This document shows positions 30,170-38,732 of a stretch of DNA of 64,000 nucleotides, piece after piece. Where the stretch lies: positions 62,001 to 126,000 of the forward strand of contig JBAZBX010000001.1 in the NCBI GenBank assembly GCA_041671305.1, given 5' to 3'. The translations under genes and the position numbers were made by a program. This DNA is from CAIPBY01 sp041671305 (GTDB taxonomy: Bacteria > Patescibacteriota > Patescibacteriia > 2-01-FULL-39-33). Each line of letters opens with the position of its first letter. Position 1 is the stretch's first letter. The notes beneath the pieces were generated by a model, which was given only the letters and a program-made list of their open reading frames with translations, ran no database searches and was not told the origin of the DNA.

Positions 30170-31546
30170 TTATTTTTTCACTAGATTTTGGGCCACGTCA
30201 TAGATATTACCTGCCCCCATAATAAGTATTACGTCAAAATCACCTGCTTTGGTTCTAATTAAATTCTCGGTTTCGTTTAAACTGCCTCCGTAAACGGCAT
30301 TAGCGCCTGAATTTTTGGCCTCTTCCGCCAACACCACGGAATTAATATCAAAATCCTCGGGCCTTTCCCGACCTTCTACATAGTAGATGTCGGAAATAAT
30401 AGCCATATCCGCCAAGGAGAAACTCTGGACAAATTCATTGAACAAATTTTTTGTTCGCGCAAATTGGTGGGGCTGGAACACGACCAAAATCTTTTGGGAA
30501 GGAAAAAATTCCTTGGTTGCCTCAATGGTTTTATATACTGCGTCCGGCGTATGAGCATAATCGGTGATAAGAAGCGCCTTACCCAGATGACCAAGCTTTT
30601 CAAATCGTCTCCAAGCACCATTAAATCCAGCCAAAGACGACCTAATCACTTCCCACCTAATGTTAAACTGCCTGGCAACCGCAATGGAGGCCAAAGCATC
30701 ATAAACATTAAATCTGCCAGGGATATTAATAAAAAAATTCTCCCCAAAATTACCCCTCTGGAAAACATCAAAATATTGTTTACCGTTATTTAAGTGAATG
30801 CACTTGGCAGTAAAATCAGATTCATTATCCAACCCGTAAGTTATTATTCTAGCCTGGCATTTTGCAGAAGCTTGGCTGGAATTTGAATCATCATTATTGA
30901 TAACTAGCATGCCGTCGCCAGGCAATTTTTCAAAATACTTTTTGAAAGCCATCTTTATTTCTTTCGCATTTTTATAATAATCCAAATGATCTTCTCCAAT
31001 ATAAGTATTTACCGCCACCTTGGGATTGTAATTATCAAAGGCTCTTCTATATTCATCGCTTTCAAAAATAAAATATTTACTATTTCCGACCCTGGAATTG
31101 CCCCCAAGATAATCAGCTTTGCTTCCCAATATAATAGTTGGATCCATCCCGGCATCTACAAAAATTTTTCCCAGCATGGCGGTGGTAGTCGTTTTGCCAT
31201 TGGTGCCGGAAATTCCTATAGCGTATTTATCTTTCATCAAAAATCCCAAAAGATCAGGATAAGTCAGGGTATTTATTTTTAACTTCCTGGCTTCCTGCCG
31301 TTCACAATTATCTTCCGGCACAGCCACGCTATAAACCACCAGATCAATATCGTCTTTTATATTCTCGGATCTGTGTCCGATAATAATATTTATCCCTTCC
31401 TTGGATAATTGTTCCGTTATCTCGCTTTCTGTGGCATCACTGCCGGAGACTTCCTTTTTTTGAAAATTCAAAACACGCGCCACCGCCGAAATGCCAATTC
31501 CACCAATGCCGACAAAATGTATTTTTTTTATTTCCGATAAATCCAT
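30170..31546 (-). CDS. murC: UDP-N-acetylmuramate:L-alanine ligase
   Basis: Adds L-Ala to UDP-MurNAc. The 458 residues have the N-terminal HFVGIGGIGISAVARVL, P-loop GISGTNGKTTTTAML (about residues 112-126), the ESDEYRRAF region, GEDHLDYY, and DYAHTPDAV in the C-terminal domain. It lies between murG and the small basic gene, with spacings of 6 and 18 bp. Confidence 0.97.
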   Translation of the reverse strand: MDLSEIKKIHFVGIGGIGISAVARVLNFQKKEVSGSDATESEITEQLSKEGINIIIGHRSENIKDDIDLVVYSVAVPEDNCERQEARKLKINTLTYPDLLGFLMKDKYAIGISGTNGKTTTTAMLGKIFVDAGMDPTIILGSKADYLGGNSRVGNSKYFIFESDEYRRAFDNYNPKVAVNTYIGEDHLDYYKNAKEIKMAFKKYFEKLPGDGMLVINNDDSNSSQASAKCQARIITYGLDNESDFTAKCIHLNNGKQYFDVFQRGNFGENFFINIPGRFNVYDALASIAVARQFNIRWEVIRSSLAGFNGAWRRFEKLGHLGKALLITDYAHTPDAVYKTIEATKEFFPSQKILVVFQPHQFARTKNLFNEFVQSFSLADMAIISDIYYVEGRERPEDFDINSVVLAEEAKNSGANAVYGGSLNETENLIRTKAGDFDVILIMGAGNIYDVAQNLVKK

Positions 31547-31552
31547 GCTGAT

Positions 31553-32623
31553 TTATTTATCTTTGACTATTGATTTAATTAAGCCGACCACATTTTTGGC
31601 TCCATCTTTGGCCATAATATGAGATATATTTTCAGACAATAATTCGCTCTGACTCTTGCGGTTAGAAAACAAGTCTTTGATCACTCCAACAAACATAGCC
31701 GGCGTCAGGCTTTCTTGAGAAAGCACCAAAGCCGCTTCATGTTTTTGATAATAATGAGCGTTTAATTCTTGATGACTGTGAGGCATGGGTATTAAAATTG
31801 CCACCTTGCCCATTATAGATAGCTCCGACAAAGTTGAAATGCCACACCTAGACACGACGATATCAGCCACGCACAAGGCCTCAATTAATTCTGAAGTCAA
31901 AAATTCAAATTGATGATAATTATCAGACTGGACATCAATCTTTTTGCCATGACCAGTGACATGGATTATCTGGCAAAATTTAATCAAATCAGCAATAGCT
32001 TTTTCCATAATTTCATTAATGCCCTTGGCTCCCGTGCCTCCCCCCATCACCAGAAGAATCGGGAGATCCGAATTCAATTTAAAAAATTCTCTGCTCTCGT
32101 CACGATTGCAATAATAAAATTCTTGTCGCACCGGATTTCCGGTAAGCACCGTCTTTTTAGGATTAAAATCTTTGAGCGACACATCAAATGAAACCGTTAT
32201 TTTCCTAGAAATATTGGCCATCAACTTATTGGCTAAGCCGGCTACAATATCCTGCTGATGAACAATAACCGGAATATGGAGAAGCCATGCTGCATAAGCG
32301 ACCGGTACGCCTACAAAAGCGCCAGCGACCATTACCGCCTCCGGTCTGAATTTCCAGACAATACCAAAGGCCTGAAAAAATCCCAAAATTATTTTGAATG
32401 GATCTGTAAAATTCTGCCAACTGAAATATCTGCGAAATTTTCCTGATGAAATGGATTTAAACGGTATCTTGTAACTTTCTACGGCCTTCCTCTCCGGCCC
32501 GCTTTCCGTACCAATAAAAAGAAACTTATCACTGCCATGGCTACTTTTTTTAAACTCTTCATAAACTGCAATAAGCGGACTGACTGATCCCATGGTTCCA
32601 CCGCCTGATAATAATATTTTCAT
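31553..32623 (-). CDS. murG: lipid II synthase MurG (GlcNAc transferase)
   Basis: Transfers GlcNAc to lipid I on the inner face of the membrane. The 356 residues show the glycine-rich ILLSGGGTMGSVSPLIAV (canonically GGTGGH; here GGGTMGS, with the usual His replaced), VMVAGAFVGVPVAYAAW, VHQQDIVAGLANKL, GNPVR, VMGGGTGAKGIN and VVSRCGISTLSEL. The altered first loop and the last motif (SRCGISTLSE in place of SRAGAxTxxE) occur in other Patescibacteria MurG proteins as far as I recall. Confidence 0.93.
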   Translation of the reverse strand: MKILLSGGGTMGSVSPLIAVYEEFKKSSHGSDKFLFIGTESGPERKAVESYKIPFKSISSGKFRRYFSWQNFTDPFKIILGFFQAFGIVWKFRPEAVMVAGAFVGVPVAYAAWLLHIPVIVHQQDIVAGLANKLMANISRKITVSFDVSLKDFNPKKTVLTGNPVRQEFYYCNRDESREFFKLNSDLPILLVMGGGTGAKGINEIMEKAIADLIKFCQIIHVTGHGKKIDVQSDNYHQFEFLTSELIEALCVADIVVSRCGISTLSELSIMGKVAILIPMPHSHQELNAHYYQKHEAALVLSQESLTPAMFVGVIKDLFSNRKSQSELLSENISHIMAKDGAKNVVGLIKSIVKDK

Positions 32624-32637
32624 ATGAATTTATTTAA

Positions 32638-33786
32638 TTAGCGATATGAATTCTGTTTGGATATATTAACCAAAATTCCGGCTGCTGCCAAGGAGGCCAT
32701 AATGGAAGTGCCTCCGTATGAGATAAATGGCAAAGTCACTCCGGTAAGCGGTAAGATACCGACCATGGCGCCGATATTAAAAAATGCTTGGAATGCAAAC
32801 CAAGAAATAATACCTACGACCAACAATTTACCAAAAGTATCTTCACATCTTTGCGCCAGCTTGAGGCCTCTTATTGCCAAAAAGATAAAAACTGCCACAA
32901 TAATTGAAGCGAAGATAAATCCTAATTCTTCAGACACCACGGCAAATATGGAATCTCCGGTTACCTCGGGAAGATAATTGAACTTTTGTATAGAATGGCC
33001 ATATCCCTTGCCAAACCATCCGCCGGATCCGACAGCCAGAAGCGCTTGGTTGATATGATACCCGGTTCCCAAAGGATCAAGTTCCGGATGCAAGAAAGTT
33101 GTAAATCTCTCTCCTCTATACGGAGAGAATTTTATAAGTAAGGCCAAAGCACCCGCTCCCAAAACTCCGAGCCAGGTCAGATGAAGGACTTTTCCGCCAG
33201 CCGTAAAATATACCGACAGGGACATGAGAATTATAATCATCATAGTTCCGGTATCTGGCTCCAAAACAGTCAGCAGGGAAATTATTCCTAATACAAATAG
33301 AAACGGCACGAAACCATACTGAAAATTTTTGAGATGACTTTCCTCTTTGGATGAGAGCCAGGAAGCTAAATACAAAAGAAATGTCAGCTTTACTATTTCA
33401 GACGGCTGAATGGAAAAACCAAAAATATAAATCCAACTTCGTGAGGTTCCCCAACTGGCGCCGATACCTGGGATAAACACCAAAACCAAAAGCGCAATAG
33501 AAAACAAAAGAAGTCCAGGAGCATAATTTTTCAGTTTGCGATAATCAAACTTAGAAAAAAGAAACATCAAAATCAGACCCGGAATAACGCCGACTAATAA
33601 TTGATGCTTAAAATAATAATATGGATCATGAAATTTCTGCCAACCTACGGCTACTCCGGCTGAACAAAGCATGATCAACCCGAAAGCGGTCAAGAATAAA
33701 ATCGTACCAACCAAATACCAATCTGGCTCATTAGTATCATGAAAAAAATATTTTTTTATCTTTTCAATTAATTTTTTGATAAGCAT
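32638..33786 (-). CDS. ftsW: SEDS glycosyltransferase FtsW
   Basis: Polymerises lipid II during septal wall synthesis together with FtsI. The 382 residues form about ten membrane helices and show the SEDS signatures GASWGTSRSWIYIFGFSIQPSEIVKL (broken here at G-A-S-W), ILLVLEPDTGT-type SLLTVLEPDTGTMM, the LLAVGSGGWFGKGYG loop, and LPLTGVTLPFISYGGTS near the C-terminus. FtsW is preferred over RodA by its place between murD and murG. Confidence 0.95.
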   Translation of the reverse strand: MLIKKLIEKIKKYFFHDTNEPDWYLVGTILFLTAFGLIMLCSAGVAVGWQKFHDPYYYFKHQLLVGVIPGLILMFLFSKFDYRKLKNYAPGLLLFSIALLVLVFIPGIGASWGTSRSWIYIFGFSIQPSEIVKLTFLLYLASWLSSKEESHLKNFQYGFVPFLFVLGIISLLTVLEPDTGTMMIIILMSLSVYFTAGGKVLHLTWLGVLGAGALALLIKFSPYRGERFTTFLHPELDPLGTGYHINQALLAVGSGGWFGKGYGHSIQKFNYLPEVTGDSIFAVVSEELGFIFASIIVAVFIFLAIRGLKLAQRCEDTFGKLLVVGIISWFAFQAFFNIGAMVGILPLTGVTLPFISYGGTSIMASLAAAGILVNISKQNSYR

Positions 33787-33825
33787 ATTTTAATAATTAC
33801 CTGCATTTGCAATGAGAGCATTATG

Positions 33826-36324
33826 TTATTTACTTTTTGATAATTTTTTAATTATAGCTTGAAACTGGTTTCCTTTTTCTTCAAAATTTTTCCATAAGCT
33901 ATAACTGGGCGAAGCCGTGGAAAGCAGGCATATCTCCCCCGCCTTGGTACTTACATAAGCGAATTTAACCGCCTCAGCCATGCTATCCGTAGACAAAATA
34001 TTTAGTTTATTTTTTTGTTTGAATATCCTCTGACCACTATCCGGGAACAGCACCACATTCTTTATTCCGGATTTGATAATTATACCTTCTAATTCTTTAA
34101 AATCATATCCTCTATCTTCACCGCCGAGAAAAATTGTGCCGACTCTCGGCAAAGATTTAATGGCCATTATGGTTGATTCCGGCGTAGTGGAAATGGCGTC
34201 ATCATAAAATTTGATTTCGTTATATTCTCCCACAAATTCCAAACGATGCGACAATGGCCGAAAAGTCTTGATCGCTTTTTTTATTATCACATCTGAAATG
34301 CCCAAAATTTTTACTGCTTTAACGGCGGCTAGGATATTGTCTTGATTATGCTTGCCCAAAAGAACTGTCTCATAATTCGCTCTACCATTATTATAAGCAA
34401 AAATTTGAGCAATGGATTCTTTCGCCCATAATTTCAAACCGGCAAACTTGGAATTATAAATAAAATAATCAGACGGACTTTGATACTTGATAATATTTCT
34501 CTTGGCATCATGGTACTTTTCTACTCCACCATGATAAGTCATGTGATCGGCGTATAAATTCAAAACCACAGCAATATTGGGTGAGTATTCTATGTCATCC
34601 AATTGATAAGAGGATAATTCCAAAACAAAAATTTCTTTCGGATTAATCGGTTTCATCAGAACCTCCAACATGGGATTGCCAATATTACCCAACAAACGGA
34701 CTTTCTTGCCGGCGGTCTTCAAAATATGATAAATGAGCGACGCGGTGGTTGATTTACCTTTGGTACCAGTAACCCCGATAGTGAAATTGCTGATTTGTGA
34801 CAGAAAAATATTGGTAGCCGTGGTATAAGGAATGGTTAATTTTTCTTTGGTGAGTCCCGGGGTTCTGATGGCAAAATCATAATCTTTCTGCTTTTCTAAA
34901 TAATCTTTACCCTGCTTTTGATCCGCGATACCGATATTTAACCATGGATATTTCTTCGCCAAATACTGTTTGGTTATTTTTCCTTCATTTTCATAACCCA
35001 TAATTAAAATATTCTTCAGTCCCAACAGTCTCTGTGAAACTGGCATATTTTTTACGTCCTGAAATTTCAATAATTCTTCTAGTTTCCCAGACTGAACAAT
35101 TTTTGTGTTCAGATTTTTTATAACATAATCAGACTTAAATTTGGGACTAGCCAAACGCATCGCCAACTTTATTTCCTCAAAAGTGCCCACACATTCAAAC
35201 GGCTTCATCTTCCCCTCTCCAATCAAATCTTGATATAGGGGCAAAAGCAACTCGTCCGCATATAAATTCTTGCCAAATATTTTGATAACTTTATCCTTTG
35301 GCAGATATGCCGACAAAAGCGCAAAAACAAAGGCGCATTTCGGGCACTCTCCACACCACAATGTTTTCTGGCGTTCCTTGTTCGCTTTAAAATTTAAATT
35401 ACAACTGGAGAATAAATGATGGTATTTCTTATGCTGAGCAAACATCTGAGCTATGCGAATTTCGTAATATGGACGAAGCAAAGAATAATACTGAATATCC
35501 GGCGTGATAAATTTCCGGCAATAATTTTGAAACAACTGTTCAAATTCCAAGGACTTGCTCCACTGGTGATTAATTTCCAATCCTTTGTATTTAATATTGC
35601 CAAAATTACTAGAATACTCATTACCCACAACTACCTCGCCATAATCATATAATACTGCGCCCAAAAGTCCCATAAACGCGACTATAGCGCTAAAGGGAAC
35701 ATGACCATTATAAGCCTCAGGAAAAGTTTGAAATATCTTCGGATCTAATTTACGAATAATTGCCAGTTTGTCCGTACCGAGAGCTTTTATGGTTTTATCA
35801 ATAATCGGCGAACCTTTTTCCGTTTCCATCACAAAAGAAGAAAACTTTTGTCCGGCTCGCTTCATGAGTTCTGCCACCACTATTGAATCCTTTCCTCCTC
35901 CGATGCCAACCAACGCCCTTTTCTGCCTCGGATATTTAATTGCCTGCGCCTGCGCTTTATTGTCGCTGGCAAAAACCGGAGAATTATTCGGATCCAAGTG
36001 ATTGCGATAATAAAATTCTCCCAATCCCTTTTTGTAAACAATACCAAAAAATTCTGCCTGTTCTGATGTTAATTTGTACGGATGTATAACCTTCTTCGGG
36101 CAATATAATTTGTAATAGCTCAACCCCAAAATCAAGTGTAGAGAAGACAATAAATTCTTGAGTAATGGCTGAGGTACTGACTGAGGCGTCTTTGGTAGAA
36201 TAATAGTTTCCGTAAACAATAGTGGTTTGCCACTGAAAAAATTAATTTGGTAATTAAAATAAACCCGCCTTTGCGCCGGCTTAAATTGGTATGAGACAAA
36301 TTCAAAACTTTTGGGTTTGGTCAT
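33826..36324 (-). CDS. murD: MurL-MurD fusion: UDP-MurNAc-L-Ala-Glu epimerase plus Glu ligase
   Basis: Two enzymes in one 832-residue chain. Residues 1-430 match the MurL family, which epimerises the terminal L-Glu of UDP-MurNAc-L-Ala-L-Glu to D-Glu: GIGGGKDS at 140-147, VVGNEYSSN, LRPYYEIRIAQ, and the Cys cluster WCGECPKC at 323-330. Residues about 437-832 are a Mur ligase of MurD type: Rossmann-like N-terminal domain, P-loop GVTGTKGKST (517-526), ELSSYQLDDIE, NLYADHMTYHG and DDAISTTPESTI. In Xanthomonas MurL works with a MurD that prefers L-Glu (MurD2). The fusion predicts the L-Glu route to D-Glu, independent of glutamate racemase. Confidence 0.88.
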   Translation of the reverse strand: MTKPKSFEFVSYQFKPAQRRVYFNYQINFFSGKPLLFTETIILPKTPQSVPQPLLKNLLSSLHLILGLSYYKLYCPKKVIHPYKLTSEQAEFFGIVYKKGLGEFYYRNHLDPNNSPVFASDNKAQAQAIKYPRQKRALVGIGGGKDSIVVAELMKRAGQKFSSFVMETEKGSPIIDKTIKALGTDKLAIIRKLDPKIFQTFPEAYNGHVPFSAIVAFMGLLGAVLYDYGEVVVGNEYSSNFGNIKYKGLEINHQWSKSLEFEQLFQNYCRKFITPDIQYYSLLRPYYEIRIAQMFAQHKKYHHLFSSCNLNFKANKERQKTLWCGECPKCAFVFALLSAYLPKDKVIKIFGKNLYADELLLPLYQDLIGEGKMKPFECVGTFEEIKLAMRLASPKFKSDYVIKNLNTKIVQSGKLEELLKFQDVKNMPVSQRLLGLKNILIMGYENEGKITKQYLAKKYPWLNIGIADQKQGKDYLEKQKDYDFAIRTPGLTKEKLTIPYTTATNIFLSQISNFTIGVTGTKGKSTTASLIYHILKTAGKKVRLLGNIGNPMLEVLMKPINPKEIFVLELSSYQLDDIEYSPNIAVVLNLYADHMTYHGGVEKYHDAKRNIIKYQSPSDYFIYNSKFAGLKLWAKESIAQIFAYNNGRANYETVLLGKHNQDNILAAVKAVKILGISDVIIKKAIKTFRPLSHRLEFVGEYNEIKFYDDAISTTPESTIMAIKSLPRVGTIFLGGEDRGYDFKELEGIIIKSGIKNVVLFPDSGQRIFKQKNKLNILSTDSMAEAVKFAYVSTKAGEICLLSTASPSYSLWKNFEEKGNQFQAIIKKLSKSK

Positions 36325-36363
36325 TTTGTCTTTTAATTCTTAATTGCCCATTCTTAATTAATC

Positions 36364-37419
36364 CTAGTGCCACCCTCCCCTATCCATTAGAAAAATTACC
36401 AAGCCAATAACGGAAGTCATGGCAGAAATGACCCAAAAACGCATGACCACTTTGGCTTCCGGCCAGCCTTTGGCTTCAAAATGATGATGAATCGGAGTAG
36501 AGAGAAAAACCTTTTTGCCTTTACGTAATTTTTTGGAAATCACTTGGATGATGACCGAGCCGGATTCCACCACAAACATAAATCCAATTATGGGCAAAAG
36601 TAAAATGGAATTAGTGAGAATGGCGATAATCGCCAGTGTCACACCAAGAGCCATCGCTCCGGTATCGCCCATAAAAAACCTGGCCGGCGTAATATTGAAC
36701 CACAAGAAAGCAAGAAGCGCGCCAATTATAACTGCACAGAATGTAGCTAGATCATATTTGCCTTGAGCAAAAGCTATAGCGCCGAAGGACGCAAACGCGG
36801 CCAAAAGCGTCCCGCCAGACAAACCGTCAAGTCCGTCAATTTCATTGACCGAGAAAGCCGTGCCTACGATGACAAAAATTACAAAAGGAATAAACCACCA
36901 GCCAATTTCAAAATTTCCCACAAAAGGAATTCTGACTATATCCCAATCCAACCGGAAATAAAACCACAGTGCCGCGATAACCGCTATGGTCGTATACACC
37001 GCCAACCTATACTTTACTGACAGACCTCCACCATAAAGACCAATTTTTCTGACATTGAGATAATCATCAAAAAGTCCTACGATGGCGGCGGCAATTAAAG
37101 CGCCCAAAGGAAGCAAGGTCTGCGGTCTGGTTAGAAAATTCAAATCCGTAAAAACATGATCAAACCACTTGCCAAAATAAAAGAAAAAAACTGACATCAG
37201 AAGCACGGTCAGCCAAATAAGAATTCCGCCCATGGTCGGCGTGCCCGATTTTTTCTGATGGAGAGAGAAAAAAATAGGAGCCTTGTCCGAAGTCCTTATC
37301 TGTTTTCCTAATTTATATTTATACAAAAAATGCGTCAGGATGGGCGTCATAGCAAAAGCAATCGCAAAAGAAAGAAAAGCGAGCAAAAAAATCCTCATGA
37401 CGGCGAAGTTTAAGTCCAT
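36364..37419 (-). CDS. mraY: phospho-MurNAc-pentapeptide transferase
   Basis: Makes lipid I in the cytoplasmic membrane. The 351 residues with about ten helices carry GTPTMGGILIW (about residues 56-66), FDDYLNVRK, NEIDGLDGLSGG, WFNITPARFFMGDTGAMALG and the HHHFE loop (PIHHHFEAKG). It follows a small membrane gene by 2 bp and opens the precursor part of the operon. Confidence 0.97.
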   Translation of the reverse strand: MDLNFAVMRIFLLAFLSFAIAFAMTPILTHFLYKYKLGKQIRTSDKAPIFFSLHQKKSGTPTMGGILIWLTVLLMSVFFFYFGKWFDHVFTDLNFLTRPQTLLPLGALIAAAIVGLFDDYLNVRKIGLYGGGLSVKYRLAVYTTIAVIAALWFYFRLDWDIVRIPFVGNFEIGWWFIPFVIFVIVGTAFSVNEIDGLDGLSGGTLLAAFASFGAIAFAQGKYDLATFCAVIIGALLAFLWFNITPARFFMGDTGAMALGVTLAIIAILTNSILLLPIIGFMFVVESGSVIIQVISKKLRKGKKVFLSTPIHHHFEAKGWPEAKVVMRFWVISAMTSVIGLVIFLMDRGGWH

Positions 37420-37421
37420 AT

Positions 37422-37796
37422 TTAGAGATTTATATATATTAGAAGGAAGCAGGCTAAAGCCAAAATTAAATTAAAAATCAAAGCTGAAACTGACAAAAAA
37501 TGGCTCAACGCCTGTTTTTTCAAATAAAAGTAAAAAGACAACAAGAAGTTTACACCGATAACAAGCAATCCCAAAAATGGCGGAATTAAAATCTTGTACC
37601 AAATATCCAAATCACTGATTCCGAAATATACATTATAATGCAAGATTATATACTCTGGGGCGCTAAAAAATTTGACCAAATAAGCCGCCCAAACGGCTAT
37701 ATTGATTATTAATGCTAAAATTAGGCTAATTAGAATAATCCTATCCCTTTTGGCCGGACTAGTGGTGATTAATTCCCTAAATTTGAAAAAAATCAT
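37422..37796 (-). CDS. small polytopic membrane protein
   Basis: Family not recognised. 124 residues, with three hydrophobic helices (about 21-43, 68-92, 98-122) and the short extracytoplasmic motif EYIILHYNVYFGISDLDIW between the first two. HYN..FG resembles the motif of DUF1648-type proteins. It is first in the mraY operon, separated from mraY by 2 bp, so it is probably envelope-related. Confidence 0.7.
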   Translation of the reverse strand: MIFFKFRELITTSPAKRDRIILISLILALIINIAVWAAYLVKFFSAPEYIILHYNVYFGISDLDIWYKILIPPFLGLLVIGVNFLLSFYFYLKKQALSHFLSVSALIFNLILALACFLLIYINL

Positions 37797-37819
37797 ATTG
37801 TTGATAAATGTTTAAATAT

Positions 37820-37848
37820 ATTATAAATGTTTTTAGCATTTTCTTCAA
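37820..37848 (-). promoter_or_regulatory. promoter of the mraY-murDL-ftsW-murGCB-hpf operon
   Basis: Minus-strand TTGAAG (37843-37848), 17 bp, TATAAT (37820-37825). Its -35 box is only 3 bp from that of the divergent promoter. Confidence 0.6.
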
Positions 37849-37851
37849 CTA

Positions 37852-37880
37852 TTGACATTTTTTGATATTTATGTTAATCT
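37852..37880 (+). promoter_or_regulatory. promoter of the surface-polysaccharide operon
   Basis: TTGACA (37852-37857), 17 bp, TAATCT (37875-37880), 72 bp before the Wzz-like ATG. It lies back to back with the wall operon promoter, so one regulator could affect both. Confidence 0.6.
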
Positions 37881-37952
37881 CAAAAGTTGACTTTTCATTC
37901 CAACTGTTAATTACTTAATTTAATATAAATATTATCTAAATTTACAAATTAT

Positions 37953-38720
37953 ATGCATAAAGATTCTGCCATAAATACTAGAAATATATTGACTATTATA
38001 TTCATAGCCATCTTGGTTATGGGTATAACTTTGGGAACTAGCATTTTTATAACTCCCAAATACAAAGCCACTTCCAAATTAATCGTTGTTTTTAACCAGG
38101 GCAATATTGATGCTTATACCGCCTCCAAAAACTCCAGTTACATCACCAGCATTTTGGCCGAAGTAGTATACTCCAATTCATTTATTGGAGATGTCTTGAC
38201 CAATAATTATAATCTCAAAGATAATCTGGGCATGACCAATGAAGCCAGACAGAAATCTTGGAAAAAAATGATTAAAATTTCCACTCTTGATGCGCAAGGC
38301 ATAATCATCGTTGATTCTTACAACAACGACAAATATCAGGCTTATCAGTTCGCTCAATCCGTGAGCGCCGTACTTATGAGCAGTCATGGCCAGTATGATG
38401 GATTCGGCGACAAGGTTATTATCAAGCAAATTGATAATTCCAGCTTAAGCGACAACTGGTATCCTTTGCAAATAATCAAAAACACTATCTTGGGATTTTT
38501 GGCCGGATTGTTTTTGGGCATTACTTTCATTGTAATTTTTCCTCAACAGCAAATATTTAAAATCTTCTCGTTTAATCTTGATAGAATCAGAGAAAATGAA
38601 ACTATCGGACTTGAGCAGTATAATTACAATAGCAACATCCAGCCATACAGCGCAGATTGGATGAATTATAATCAGTCTCAACCAAAAGAACAGGATCAAG
38701 AATCAAATCGGGATTCCTAA
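37953..38720 (+). CDS. Wzz/YveK-like polysaccharide co-polymerase
   Basis: Membrane protein expected to control chain length or export of a surface polysaccharide. The 255 residues have a membrane helix at about 12-32, the Wzz-domain segment after it (TPKYKATSKLIVV), a mixed extracytoplasmic domain, and a second helix at about 175-195. The C-terminal cytoplasmic tail is Asn/Gln-rich, without a Tyr cluster or kinase domain. It is the first gene of a plus-strand operon with a ligase/polymerase and a glycosyltransferase. Confidence 0.75.
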   Translation: MHKDSAINTRNILTIIFIAILVMGITLGTSIFITPKYKATSKLIVVFNQGNIDAYTASKNSSYITSILAEVVYSNSFIGDVLTNNYNLKDNLGMTNEARQKSWKKMIKISTLDAQGIIIVDSYNNDKYQAYQFAQSVSAVLMSSHGQYDGFGDKVIIKQIDNSSLSDNWYPLQIIKNTILGFLAGLFLGITFIVIFPQQQIFKIFSFNLDRIRENETIGLEQYNYNSNIQPYSADWMNYNQSQPKEQDQESNRDS

Positions 38721-38732
38721 ATTGCAAATTCC

